Below, piece after piece: positions 1 to 7,891 of a DNA stretch of 21,244 bases (its first letter is position 1; every line of letters begins with the position of its first letter). The position numbers and the translations under genes are program-made. A model generated the notes under the pieces. It did no database searches. It had not been told where the DNA came from and saw only the letters and a list, made by a program, of their open reading frames with translations. Source of the DNA: Flavobacterium sp. (GTDB lineage: Bacteria; Bacteroidota; Bacteroidia; Flavobacteriales; Flavobacteriaceae); contig JADMKR010000155.1 of NCBI GenBank assembly GCA_015478765.1, positions 1-21,244 of the forward strand, read 5' to 3'.

Positions 1-1203
1 GTCGATCTCGAAAAGCTGCGCATACCGTATTGGTGCACTGTTGCTGATTTGTAAATTTATATTTGTCGGAAGTTTTTTGATAATCAACTCGAACGCCTTT
101 AAATCTGAAAATGGCGCCCTTTTCAGAAATTCGCGGTGCTTCTCCTTGCGATATTGGCTGATTGTCGCCACCTTTTCGGCGTATCGGCTAACCGATTTCC
201 GAGTGTAAGGCATTATACTGTTGAAGAAATCACCAGGCTGGCTTTCAAATTGTTGTACCGAAGCGCCAAAGGTATCGTAAGCACGCAACGGATCGACATG
301 CCAGTGATATTCGGGTTTATAATCCCGTAAAAAAGCTTTTATTCTCTTGGAGACGACCATGCCGCCAAATGTTATCAGTATTTCCGGACGCAGCAGATTG
401 AAATCGCGTTCGCGGAATGGTGTGATGATCGCATCGATATTGTGTATGAAGGATGGGTGATGGAAATTGGACGTCACTTCGGTCATCACCGTAACGGAAG
501 GATCATCGGCCAAGAACTGGATTACTTCCGGGTCGAATTCGTCGGGGTCACTGCCACCTACAAGGATCAATTTTTTGGTCGATGCGTTCCAGATGTTCGT
601 CAGCGCAATTATAGTGTCGACCGAAAGGTTTTTATAGACTTTGGCAATCGCCGAAATCGTAGGATCGACCGAGGGCCGCCGAACGGTTTGATATAAAGGC
701 TCCTCGAATGGCGCGTTGATATGTACCGGACCCTTTTTGATCATGGCAATATTAATGGCTTCATTGATAAGCAAATCATTCTGATCAGAAACTTCTTCAG
801 TCAGATTTGCGTTGTATAACGAATGATTTTCGAATACATTTCGTTGACGGATAGTTTGGCCATCGCCAATGTCGATCTTATCTGCTGGCCGGTCGGCCGA
901 TATGACAATCAACGGAATCTGACTATAAAAAGCTTCCGCCAACGCCGGATAATAATTCAGCAATGCCGATCCCGACGTGCATACCACGGCCACCGGTTTA
1001 TGCGACTGTTGGGCAATTCCGAGTGCGAAAAACGCGGCACAACGCTCATCGGCTATACTGTAACAGGTGAACGACGGATTATTGGCAAAACCGATGGTAA
1101 GCGGCGCATTGCGCGAACCCGGAGAAATTACGATTTGGTGTACACCTTTGGCAAGACATATCTGAATGATGCTTTGTGCTAAAGGAATTTTTGGATAGAT
1201 CAT
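1..1203 (-). CDS. menD: MenD, menaquinone synthesis enzyme (partial, N-terminal 401 residues)
   Basis: 2-Succinyl-5-enolpyruvyl-6-hydroxy-3-cyclohexene-1-carboxylate synthase, a ThDP-dependent cytosolic enzyme joining isochorismate and 2-oxoglutarate in menaquinone synthesis. Read on the minus strand from the ATG at 1203, the frame is open to the window edge, so the last roughly 150 residues of a usual 550-residue MenD are missing. The N-terminus shows SPGSRNAPLT (residues 27-36) and ADER with E53 placed as the ThDP-activating glutamate. Later come TSGSALLNYYPALAEA and ISADRP, typical of the ThDP pyrimidine-binding domain, then the central domain (LILVGGSDP, EVTSNFHHP). The start is supported by a -7 box 25 nt upstream. 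Divergent from the GNAT gene with 96 nt between starts. Identification is firm. Confidence 0.96.
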   Translation of the reverse strand, partial: MIYPKIPLAQSIIQICLAKGVHQIVISPGSRNAPLTIGFANNPSFTCYSIADERCAAFFALGIAQQSHKPVAVVCTSGSALLNYYPALAEAFYSQIPLIVISADRPADKIDIGDGQTIRQRNVFENHSLYNANLTEEVSDQNDLLINEAINIAMIKKGPVHINAPFEEPLYQTVRRPSVDPTISAIAKVYKNLSVDTIIALTNIWNASTKKLILVGGSDPDEFDPEVIQFLADDPSVTVMTEVTSNFHHPSFIHNIDAIITPFRERDFNLLRPEILITFGGMVVSKRIKAFLRDYKPEYHWHVDPLRAYDTFGASVQQFESQPGDFFNSIMPYTRKSVSRYAEKVATISQYRKEKHREFLKRAPFSDLKAFELIIKKLPTNINLQISNSAPIRYAQLFEID

Positions 1204-1227
1204 TTCGCGTTATTAGGGGCGATTGTA

Positions 1228-1283
1228 CAAATTTAGCATTTGATCTCCATATAACGTTATCAGCCGTGAAAGTTTTATATTTG
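1228..1283. promoter_or_regulatory. Symmetric divergent promoter of menD and the GNAT gene
   Basis: A perfect palindrome ATAACGTTAT (1251-1260) lies midway between two Bacteroidota -7 boxes: TATATTTG (1276-1283, plus strand, toward the acetyltransferase) and TAAATTTG (1235-1228, minus strand, toward menD). Each box begins 20.5 nt from the palindrome centre. The palindrome therefore supplies a TAACG element at the -33 position for both genes. The boxes are seen directly; promoter function is inferred. Confidence 0.55.
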
Positions 1284-1299
1284 GGTACAATTTTAACCA

Positions 1300-1794
1300 A
1301 TGAATGCAACCATCCGTCCGGCAACGCGAGCCGACATTCCTACAATTCTCAACATTGTAAATTACTCGATTTTGCATACCACGGCCAACTACAATTATGA
1401 GCCGCAGACACTTGATAGTCAGCAGACATGGTTCGATGAGAAAATTCGCAAAGGTTTTCCGGTTATCGTCGCTGAAATTGATGATCGATGTGTGGGATTT
1501 GGCAGTTACGGAACTTTCCGCGAGAAAATAGGATATCAATTCACGGTGGAACATTCAGTGTACGTGGCACCTGATTTTATTGGGAAAGGCATTGGCAAAC
1601 TATTGTTGGCAGACTTGATCACACTCGCCCGCAACCAGGGAATGCACACCATGATTGGCGGCATTGATGCGGGAAATTCCGAAAGCATCGCCTTTCATAA
1701 AAAGTTTGGGTTTACCGAATGCGGCATTATCCGGGAGGCCGGCTATAAATTTGACCGATGGCTCGACCTTCAGTTTATGCAGCTGATACTTTAA
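1300..1794 (+). CDS. GNAT N-acetyltransferase, phosphinothricin acetyltransferase-like
   Basis: Cytosolic acetyl-CoA-dependent N-acetyltransferase of 164 residues, the usual length of the PAT/Bar/YwnH branch of GNAT. Visible features are the N-terminal IRPATRADIPTILNIVN, the HSVYVAPDFIGKGIGKLLL segment (acetyl-CoA pyrophosphate loop, Q/RxxGxG/A type, here IGKGIG), and the C-terminal NSESIAFHKKFGFTECG followed by REAGYKFDRWLDLQFMQ, typical of PAT-like proteins. The substrate cannot be read from sequence; relatives acetylate phosphinothricin, methionine sulfone or other small amines. The ATG at 1300 sits 16 nt after a TATATTTG box. Its stop directly abuts the stop of the convergent peroxidase gene. 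Confidence 0.9.
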   Translation: MNATIRPATRADIPTILNIVNYSILHTTANYNYEPQTLDSQQTWFDEKIRKGFPVIVAEIDDRCVGFGSYGTFREKIGYQFTVEHSVYVAPDFIGKGIGKLLLADLITLARNQGMHTMIGGIDAGNSESIAFHKKFGFTECGIIREAGYKFDRWLDLQFMQLIL

Positions 1795-2379
1795 TTACGA
1801 CTTTATCCAATCGATGATTTCCGGATCTGAAGGCGACGTTTTTGGACCGATCACTTTTTCAAATTGACCGTCAGCTCCGATCAGATATTTTTGGAAGTTC
1901 CATTGCACTTCTGAATCGGCCACCCCATTCTGTGATTTTTTGGTAAGAAATTGATACAATTCGTGCATATCGTCACCTTTAACCGAAATTTTTGACATCA
2001 TCGGGAACGTAACGCCGTAGTTCTTTTCGCAAAATTCACCTATCTCCTCATTGGTTCCGGGTTCCTGACTCGCAAAATTATTTGCCGGAAAACCGATAAC
2101 GGTAAATCCTTTATCTTGATACTGTTGGTATATGGCTTCCAATTCTTTGTACTGAGGCGTAAGTCCGCACTTGGACGCGGTATTGACGATCAGTACTTTT
2201 TTGCCTTTCAATTGCGCAAAATCGAATTCATTCCCTGATAAATCATCGACTTTGAACTGGTAGATATTTTGAATTTGCATAGGAGACTGTTTTTCGGTTA
2301 GAGTCGGCTTTTGTTGTGCATGGTTTTGACAACTAATCAAACCAATGGCAGCCAACGCGACAAAAGTTACTATTTTCAT
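1795..2379 (-). CDS. Glutathione peroxidase family thiol peroxidase, lipoprotein
   Basis: Predicted envelope lipoprotein that reduces hydroperoxides, in bacteria usually with thioredoxin-like donors rather than glutathione. The 194 residues begin with a lipoprotein signal ending L-I-S-C (Cys17). The peroxidase domain has the catalytic cysteine in ASKCGLT (C71), Q105 in the FPANNFASQEPG loop, and W160-N161 in WNFQKYL, so the Cys-Gln-Trp-Asn tetrad is complete. C117 in FCEKNYG is placed where the resolving cysteine of thioredoxin-dependent members lies. It lies 54 nt downstream of ccsBA on the same strand but has its own -7 box. Cysteine, not selenocysteine, is encoded at the active site. Confidence 0.93.
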   Translation of the reverse strand: MKIVTFVALAAIGLISCQNHAQQKPTLTEKQSPMQIQNIYQFKVDDLSGNEFDFAQLKGKKVLIVNTASKCGLTPQYKELEAIYQQYQDKGFTVIGFPANNFASQEPGTNEEIGEFCEKNYGVTFPMMSKISVKGDDMHELYQFLTKKSQNGVADSEVQWNFQKYLIGADGQFEKVIGPKTSPSDPEIIDWIKS

Positions 2380-2405
2380 ATAACAATTATTTGAATCTTT
2401 TCACT

Positions 2406-2438
2406 CAAAGATACGCAAAATCAAAGGTTTGCGTTAAG
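2406..2438 (-). promoter_or_regulatory. Probable promoter of the glutathione peroxidase gene
   Basis: A perfect -7 box TATCTTTG (2413-2406, minus strand) lies 26 nt before the ATG at 2379. A CTTAACGC element (2438-2431) sits 25 nt upstream, start to start. The TAA of this element is the stop codon of ccsBA, so the promoter begins inside the preceding gene's end. Confidence 0.5.
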
Positions 2439-5400
2439 ATTTATATTTCCTGTTGCGATAATATGATGCCGCAGCGAGGGTGGTCACGAATGCCAGTGAA
2501 TAATAAACAAAGGTTGGGGTTACGACTTTATCCCCACTTGCGTATGAATGCAGTCCCGTTAGGTAGAAATTAACGCCGAAATAAGTCATCATGATCGAAT
2601 AGAATGCGAACACACTCATCACGTTGAAAACCCATTTCGTTTTAAGCGCCGGAACGAATCGGGCGTGAATCACGAAAGCGTACACCATGATACTGATAAG
2701 CGCCCACGTCTCCTTTGGATCCCAGCCCCAATAGCGACCCCAGCTTTCATTCGCCCATTGGCCGCCAAGGAAATTTCCGATGGTAAGCATTACTAGTCCG
2801 ATGGTGAGCGCCATTTCATTGATGTACGTGATTTCCTTTATATGAAGTTCCATTTTCACTTTATTCTTCTCTGTTTTGAAAAGCATCAGTATCAATGCGA
2901 CCATGCCCAGTATCATTCCGAGAGTAAACGGCCCGTAGCTGCCCACGATGATAGAAACGTGAATCATCAACCAATAGGAGTTCAGTACCGGTGCCAGATT
3001 GGCGATCGACGGATCCATCCAGCTCCAGTGGGCAATCATCAAAATCATCGATGCTACGAAGGTTCCCGAAGCAACCGTTAACTTTGATTTCCGATCGAAA
3101 GCCAACGTAAAGAACATAGTGGCCCAGGCAACGTAAATCATTGATTCATAGGCGTCACTCCATGGCGCATGTCCCGAAATATACCATCTGGCGATCAGAC
3201 CCAGAGTGTGAAGAACGAAAAAGAACGCAATGGCAATATGTATGGCGTTTATCGCAATTCGAACTGCCTTCTTTTCGACAAAAATATTTACTACCGTAAG
3301 CAACAGCATTATAACTCCGGCAATCATATACCAATAGTACAGATTTTTGAAGATGTCATATTTGTTATACATCACTTCGGCCGAAATCTTCTCTTTGGAT
3401 GGGATTACGCGTGCACCGTATTTCTGCTGGTATTTGCTGATTCCGTCGAGATAGAAATCGGCTTCTTTATAATTTCCGGCATCGCTGGAAAGAGTAAGCG
3501 ACTGCAGGTAAATAGGTAAAATCTGACGTGTAAAAGTTGAATCGATTCCTTTAAGTCCTGCTTCGCCAAGTTCCATGTAGGACACCCATTTATTATTGGC
3601 GTCGTTCGGTATAGGAAAGACCCGCAGGATACTACCGCTTAAAGCCGAGTTGAGCAGGTTTACTTTCCGGTCAGTTTCGATGAAATCTTTCTGGAACTGA
3701 TTCGGGATGGCCGCCTTATGAGCTTCGTCCAGATACGGCGACAGTTTGTAGTTGCCAACAGCGTCAAAAAATTTCACAAACGGTGCATATTTGGCTTTGC
3801 TGTCAATATCCAGTATTTTGCGGATGCTGTCATTTCCGGGTTTGATGTAAATTAGTGGGACTTCAAACCACACATTCGGGAATTGTGTCATCGACAGAAA
3901 AACCTGATCGGAGTTTAAACCTTTGTGGGAATCTTTTTTACTGACTTTGCGCAAAAGTTCCGACGAGAAAGTGTTGATGGGCTTCATCCGCCCGCCGGCA
4001 TCCTGAATTACGAGACGTCCAAATTTGGCCGCATGCTCGGGAGCCACCGTATATTTATCGATAATCGAATCTATCTGGACTTCTGAAGGCGAGTGGCGGT
4101 GATCCTGCGCATAACCCGACATTCCAAAAAACAAGGCGATTACAGTTATCAACTTTGCCTTTTTCTTTTTCACGGCGGCGAGTTTGCGTTTTAAATCACC
4201 GAATCGGGAATGTTTGGTGAACAAAATCCCGAGCATCCCCAGATACAATAGGAAATATCCCACATATGTAATATTCGTCCCCCACGAATCGTGGTTAACC
4301 GAGAGTATAGTCCCTTTTTCATCGGGTTGAAAAGACGCCTGAAAAAATCGATAACCTTTGTGATCCAGAATATTGTTCATGAAAATACGGGCATCGAATG
4401 TTTCATCGTCGATTACAGTCACGCGGCTTTCAAAAGCGGAATAGCTGTTCTCAGTTCCCGGATAGCGTTCTGCAATAAAATCGTTCAATCTGATTTCAAA
4501 CGGTAATTCATACACTTTGCTTCCGTAGAAAAGGGTGAAATCGAGGCCGCCCAACGAGAAACTTTGCGGTTCTCCCATTTTTCCCTTAGAACCCAACAAA
4601 GTAATATCTTTCGTTTTTCCATCGGTTTCCACAGTAACGGTCAGCGCATCGTCTGTTTGCAGATCTTTAAAATCGTTATTCGACTCAAACGATTTGACAC
4701 CTTTTATAGCCATATCGGGAAAGACGAATTGCGCTCCGCCTACGCTGTAAAGTGACCGCATCATTAGTGGCTGTAACGAATCCTTTATGACCGTACCTTC
4801 CATCTGATCGGCCATTCGCAAATAGTTTCCTTCAAACGGCATATTGATGGTGTAGGCACCGCCGGTGTTATTGATATTTATGGCGCCGTCGGTTTGCTTG
4901 TTGAAAGCGAACAGTAAGTTATGAATGTTCTGAACTTCGCCTTCTTTGAGATAATGTTCATGACGTGTGCCACCGCTGGATTCGACAAGTTTTAAATATT
5001 GCTGGCCTTGCGGATCTTCTTTGATGGTTTCCACCGCGCCCATCACAAAGTCTTTATAACTGACTTCAAAACGGGTGTCATCAAAATTATCCGACATGGA
5101 GAAATTGTTATTGGTAACCGGCGAAAGAAGAAGCTTTTCCTCAAAAACACGCCGCCGCATCTCGCCTTTGTATTCACCATCGACAAATATGGTCAGATAT
5201 GTCCTATCCGAAAAAAATTGCTTTTCAGTGGCTCCCTCGCTTATGGGCATCATGCCTTCAAAGCTGATATACCTCGTTACGAACGCCCCTGCGATAATGA
5301 GCAGAAATGAAAGGTGTAAGAGCAAAGTAGCCCATTTTTCTTTTTTCCAAAGTTGATGACGTTTGATATTACCCATGAAATTTATAACAAACAACAGCAT

Positions 5401-5562
5401 CATCCCTTCAAACCACTTGGCGTCATATATCCAGATTCGAGCTGTTTCAATATTATATTCACTTTCAATGAAGGTACCTGCAGCCAGGGCTATCGCAAAT
5501 GATACAAACAAAAATGCCATCAATCGCGGTGAGAAGAAAAATCCGACTATTTTATTCTGCAT
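2434..5562 (-). CDS. ccsBA: CcsBA-type cytochrome c biogenesis protein (ResB-CcsA fusion)
   Basis: System II cytochrome c maturation protein that exports haem and ligates it to apocytochromes at the outer face of the cytoplasmic membrane. The 1042 residues hold an N-terminal ResB/CcsB-like part with membrane helices near the start and before KKKKAKLITV, a large periplasmic middle region, and a C-terminal CcsA domain with several helices and the haem-binding WWD motif as WGRYWGWD at residues 941-948. Conserved histidines flank it (LHTLG, HVSIIVG, GLHSY). One fused gene is the usual form in Bacteroidota. The frame stays open to 5688, but I chose the ATG at 5562. The MQNKIVGFFFS start fits the family, and a TACTTTTG -7 box at 5600-5593 would lie inside the longer version. 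Confidence 0.93.
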   Translation of the reverse strand: MQNKIVGFFFSPRLMAFLFVSFAIALAAGTFIESEYNIETARIWIYDAKWFEGMMLLFVINFMGNIKRHQLWKKEKWATLLLHLSFLLIIAGAFVTRYISFEGMMPISEGATEKQFFSDRTYLTIFVDGEYKGEMRRRVFEEKLLLSPVTNNNFSMSDNFDDTRFEVSYKDFVMGAVETIKEDPQGQQYLKLVESSGGTRHEHYLKEGEVQNIHNLLFAFNKQTDGAININNTGGAYTINMPFEGNYLRMADQMEGTVIKDSLQPLMMRSLYSVGGAQFVFPDMAIKGVKSFESNNDFKDLQTDDALTVTVETDGKTKDITLLGSKGKMGEPQSFSLGGLDFTLFYGSKVYELPFEIRLNDFIAERYPGTENSYSAFESRVTVIDDETFDARIFMNNILDHKGYRFFQASFQPDEKGTILSVNHDSWGTNITYVGYFLLYLGMLGILFTKHSRFGDLKRKLAAVKKKKAKLITVIALFFGMSGYAQDHRHSPSEVQIDSIIDKYTVAPEHAAKFGRLVIQDAGGRMKPINTFSSELLRKVSKKDSHKGLNSDQVFLSMTQFPNVWFEVPLIYIKPGNDSIRKILDIDSKAKYAPFVKFFDAVGNYKLSPYLDEAHKAAIPNQFQKDFIETDRKVNLLNSALSGSILRVFPIPNDANNKWVSYMELGEAGLKGIDSTFTRQILPIYLQSLTLSSDAGNYKEADFYLDGISKYQQKYGARVIPSKEKISAEVMYNKYDIFKNLYYWYMIAGVIMLLLTVVNIFVEKKAVRIAINAIHIAIAFFFVLHTLGLIARWYISGHAPWSDAYESMIYVAWATMFFTLAFDRKSKLTVASGTFVASMILMIAHWSWMDPSIANLAPVLNSYWLMIHVSIIVGSYGPFTLGMILGMVALILMLFKTEKNKVKMELHIKEITYINEMALTIGLVMLTIGNFLGGQWANESWGRYWGWDPKETWALISIMVYAFVIHARFVPALKTKWVFNVMSVFAFYSIMMTYFGVNFYLTGLHSYASGDKVVTPTFVYYSLAFVTTLAAASYYRNRKYKS

Positions 5563-5592
5563 GAGGAAGAACTTTACGTTTTTAAAGTGCTG

Positions 5593-5629
5593 CAAAAGTA
5601 GCAAAAATTGAGGGTATAATACGGTTATA
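5593..5629 (-). promoter_or_regulatory. Probable ccsBA promoter
   Basis: Minus-strand -7 box TACTTTTG (5600-5593) is preceded by TATAACCG (5629-5622) with 21 nt between boxes. It would start transcription about 20-25 nt before the ATG at 5562, which supports that start over the upstream one at 5688. Confidence 0.5.
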
Positions 5630-5697
5630 ATGTGCAGATAAAAACGAATTTGAATCCCGCCCGCGCAGCGAAGCCTGTTAATTAACATAATTTTTGG

Positions 5698-5705
5698 TAT
5701 ACTTG
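5698..5705 (+). promoter_or_regulatory. Weak -7 box before the DUF3667 gene
   Basis: TATACTTG matches TAnnTTTG at all but one fixed position and ends 21 nt before the ATG at 5727. No convincing -33 element is seen upstream. Confidence 0.3.
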
Positions 5706-5726
5706 CAACGGTCGAATCGTGTCAAT

Positions 5727-6551
5727 ATGGAAAAATGGATATGTAAAAACTGCTATACTGAATTCTCGCAAAAATATTGCGGTAATTGTGGTCAGAAACG
5801 CTATACCGAAAAAGACAAAAACCTGCTTGCCATTTTCGATGAAGCTGTTCATTTCCTAACACATTTCGAAGGAAAATTTTTTCGGACTATGTCGGTGTTG
5901 TTATTTCGCCCCGGTAAATTCTCGGTCGAATATTGCTACGGAATCAGACAACGTTATTATAAACCGGTGTCATTTTTTCTGATGCTGATCCTATTGTATC
6001 TTATTTTCCCGTTTTTCGAAGGATTGAATATGCGGATGGCATTTTACCCGCGCCTGTCATTTACAGGCGAATATATTCAGCAGGTGATCACCGACAAAAC
6101 GCTTTCAACCGGTTATTCCATGGAAGAATTATCCGATATGTTTCGGTTAAAGTCAGAAAAAGTTTCAAAAGTTTTATTGTTACTGCTGATTCCGCTTACG
6201 GCGCTTACACTTAAAGTGATTTACTTTAAAAGCAAGCGAAGGCTCTACGATCATTTTATATTGGCTACCGAAATCAACAACTTCATAATCTTAATTTTGT
6301 TCTTGTTGACCCCATTACTGATTGGTATATTAATTTGGATTGCAGGTAACATTCCAATTCACGATGAGGCGATGGCGCCTTACTACTTCATTTTCCTGGT
6401 GGCTTATTTCGCAATTTTACTCAAAAGGTTTTACGGGCAAAAATGGTGGATCACAATATTGAAGAGTATACTTTTCTTGGGACTGTATCACGTCATATTT
6501 AATATTATCTACAAAACGATATTGTTTATGATCATTATCAATCTTATTTAA
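5727..6551 (+). CDS. DUF3667 family zinc-ribbon membrane protein
   Basis: Membrane protein of unknown function, 274 residues, with the architecture of DUF3667 proteins common in Bacteroidota. An N-terminal zinc ribbon has CKNC (residues 6-9) and CGNC (18-21). An amphipathic stretch with HFLTHFEGKFFRT and the family-typical LLFRPGKFSVEYCYGIRQRYYKPVSF follows, then about five hydrophobic helices to the C-terminus. The frame could start earlier at a TTG at 5694, but the ATG at 5727 places the zinc ribbon at the N-terminus and follows a weak -7 box. Divergent from ccsBA; I see no evidence that the two work together. Confidence 0.85.
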   Translation: MEKWICKNCYTEFSQKYCGNCGQKRYTEKDKNLLAIFDEAVHFLTHFEGKFFRTMSVLLFRPGKFSVEYCYGIRQRYYKPVSFFLMLILLYLIFPFFEGLNMRMAFYPRLSFTGEYIQQVITDKTLSTGYSMEELSDMFRLKSEKVSKVLLLLLIPLTALTLKVIYFKSKRRLYDHFILATEINNFIILILFLLTPLLIGILIWIAGNIPIHDEAMAPYYFIFLVAYFAILLKRFYGQKWWITILKSILFLGLYHVIFNIIYKTILFMIIINLI

Positions 6552-6565
6552 TTGACTTCTATTGC

Positions 6566-6599
6566 AGCAACGTCATTTCGGCTGAATTCTCTAATTTAG
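6566..6599 (+). promoter_or_regulatory. Possible promoter of the DUF2520-MscS gene run
   Basis: AGCAACGT (6566-6573) and TAATTTAG (6592-6599, one mismatch to TAnnTTTG) are spaced as at other promoters here (18 nt between boxes). The -7 box ends only 4 nt before the ATG at 6604, so the transcript would be nearly or fully leaderless. Weak support. Confidence 0.3.
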
Positions 6600-6603
6600 C
6601 GCC

Positions 6604-7359
6604 ATGATTTCAGTAACTGTTATTGGTTCGGGGAATGTTGCGCAACATTTGGTGGATGCTTTTGCTGCTTCTTCCGATGTCGGGCTTACACAGTTATATT
6701 CCCGGAGTTTGCCTTCTTTTACGATCCCGGATGGATGTTCTTACATTTCAGATCCCAAAGATATACGTGAAAGCGATATTTTCATAATCGCGGTTTCCGA
6801 TGCCGCCATAGCAGACGTGACGGCAAAAATTACTTTTCACAATAGTTTGGTAGTACACACATCGGGCAGCATTTCCTATACAAATATTGCTGGAAGCGAC
6901 AGGCGCGGCGTATTTTATCCCCTACAAACATTTTCCAAAGCAAAACCCGTCGATTTCCGGACGGTACCTATTTGTATCGAGACCGAACAGGCGTCCGATC
7001 TTGAATTGCTTGAAACGTTGGCTGCTAAAATTTCCGAACATGTCTACCGCATCGACGAACTGCAGCGAAAAGCCTTGCATGTCGCGGCGATATTTGCAAA
7101 TAATTTCAGCAACCATTTATTCGCACAGGCAGCCGAAATTTGCCAGCGTCACAACGTTCAATTCGATATATTAAAACCGCTAATCCTGGAGACCGCTAAT
7201 AAAGCAACTACCCTTGCACCGAAAGACGCTCAAACCGGGCCCGCTGCCCGAAACGACCAAAATACAATTCAGTCGCATTTGAAACTGCTTGAAAATACTG
7301 ATCAGAAAAAATTATACGAATTATTAACTAACTCAATTCAGCGCCATGACAAGCTATAA
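6604..7359 (+). CDS. Rossmann-like and DUF2520 domain protein
   Basis: Cytosolic 251-residue protein with an NAD(P)-binding Rossmann fold at the N-terminus (VIGSGNVAQHL, residues 6-16, in GxGNxA form; then DIFIIAVSDAAI and VVHTSGS) and a helical DUF2520 C-terminus (ALHVAAIFANNFSNHLFAQA, TGPAARND). The layout resembles 6-phosphogluconate or ketopantoate dehydrogenase-type reductases, but the substrate is unknown. It overlaps the following KdsC-type gene by 14 nt, so the two are almost certainly co-transcribed. Confidence 0.88.
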   Translation: MISVTVIGSGNVAQHLVDAFAASSDVGLTQLYSRSLPSFTIPDGCSYISDPKDIRESDIFIIAVSDAAIADVTAKITFHNSLVVHTSGSISYTNIAGSDRRGVFYPLQTFSKAKPVDFRTVPICIETEQASDLELLETLAAKISEHVYRIDELQRKALHVAAIFANNFSNHLFAQAAEICQRHNVQFDILKPLILETANKATTLAPKDAQTGPAARNDQNTIQSHLKLLENTDQKKLYELLTNSIQRHDKL

Positions 7360-7870
7360 AGAGATCATGAACGGGATAACCACATTTATTTTTGATGTAG
7401 ACGGTGTTTTAACAGACAGTTCTGTTCACGTCACCACGTCGGGCGAAATGCTGCGAACGATGAACATTCGGGATGGTTATGCCATGAAAGCTGCTGTGGA
7501 ATGCGGCTATAATGTGTGCGTGATTTCGGGCGGAAGCAATGAAGGCGTGCGTCTGCGGTTGCGGAATTTGGGCATAACCGACATTCATTTGGCAGCGCCA
7601 AACAAGGTCGAAACTTTCACCGAATATACCGAGCTTTATTCGATTGCCGCCGATCAGGTATTGTATATGGGAGACGACATACCGGATTACCACGTCATGA
7701 AACTGGTCGGATTGCCTTGTTGCCCGCAGGATTCAGCGCCCGAAATCAAAGGAATCTCCAAGTATGTTTCGCATAAAAATGGCGGAAGAGGTGCAGTACG
7801 CGACGTTATCGAACAGGTGATGAAAGTTCAGGGAAAATGGATGGAACATTTCGATGCACAATTCGATTAA
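7346..7870 (+). CDS. kdsC: KdsC-type HAD phosphatase (KDO-8-phosphate phosphatase)
   Basis: Predicted 3-deoxy-D-manno-octulosonate 8-phosphate phosphatase, which releases KDO for lipopolysaccharide core synthesis in the cytosol. It has 174 residues, the length of cap-less C0 HAD KdsC proteins that work as tetramers. Motif I is DVDGVLTD (residues 17-24) with D17 the nucleophile and D19 the acid/base. Motif II is ISGG (60-63), the motif III lysine is in PNKVE (K87), and motif IV is GDDIPD (109-114). The segment NIRDGYAMKAA is typical of KdsC. Relatives acting on acylneuraminate 9-phosphate look similar, so the substrate is inferred. Overlaps the DUF2520 gene. Confidence 0.85.
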   Translation: MTSYKEIMNGITTFIFDVDGVLTDSSVHVTTSGEMLRTMNIRDGYAMKAAVECGYNVCVISGGSNEGVRLRLRNLGITDIHLAAPNKVETFTEYTELYSIAADQVLYMGDDIPDYHVMKLVGLPCCPQDSAPEIKGISKYVSHKNGGRGAVRDVIEQVMKVQGKWMEHFDAQFD

Positions 7871-7891
7871 AACAATTTAGATAAATAATTG

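Noticed and set aside
823..1182. Open frame on the plus strand
   Set aside because: It lies entirely within menD on the other strand, has no family features, and its arginine-rich composition is typical of a shadow frame.
5563..5688. N-terminal extension of the ccsBA frame to 5688
   Set aside because: The extension precedes the family start MQNKIVGFFFS, overlaps the likely ccsBA promoter and looks like translated intergenic sequence.
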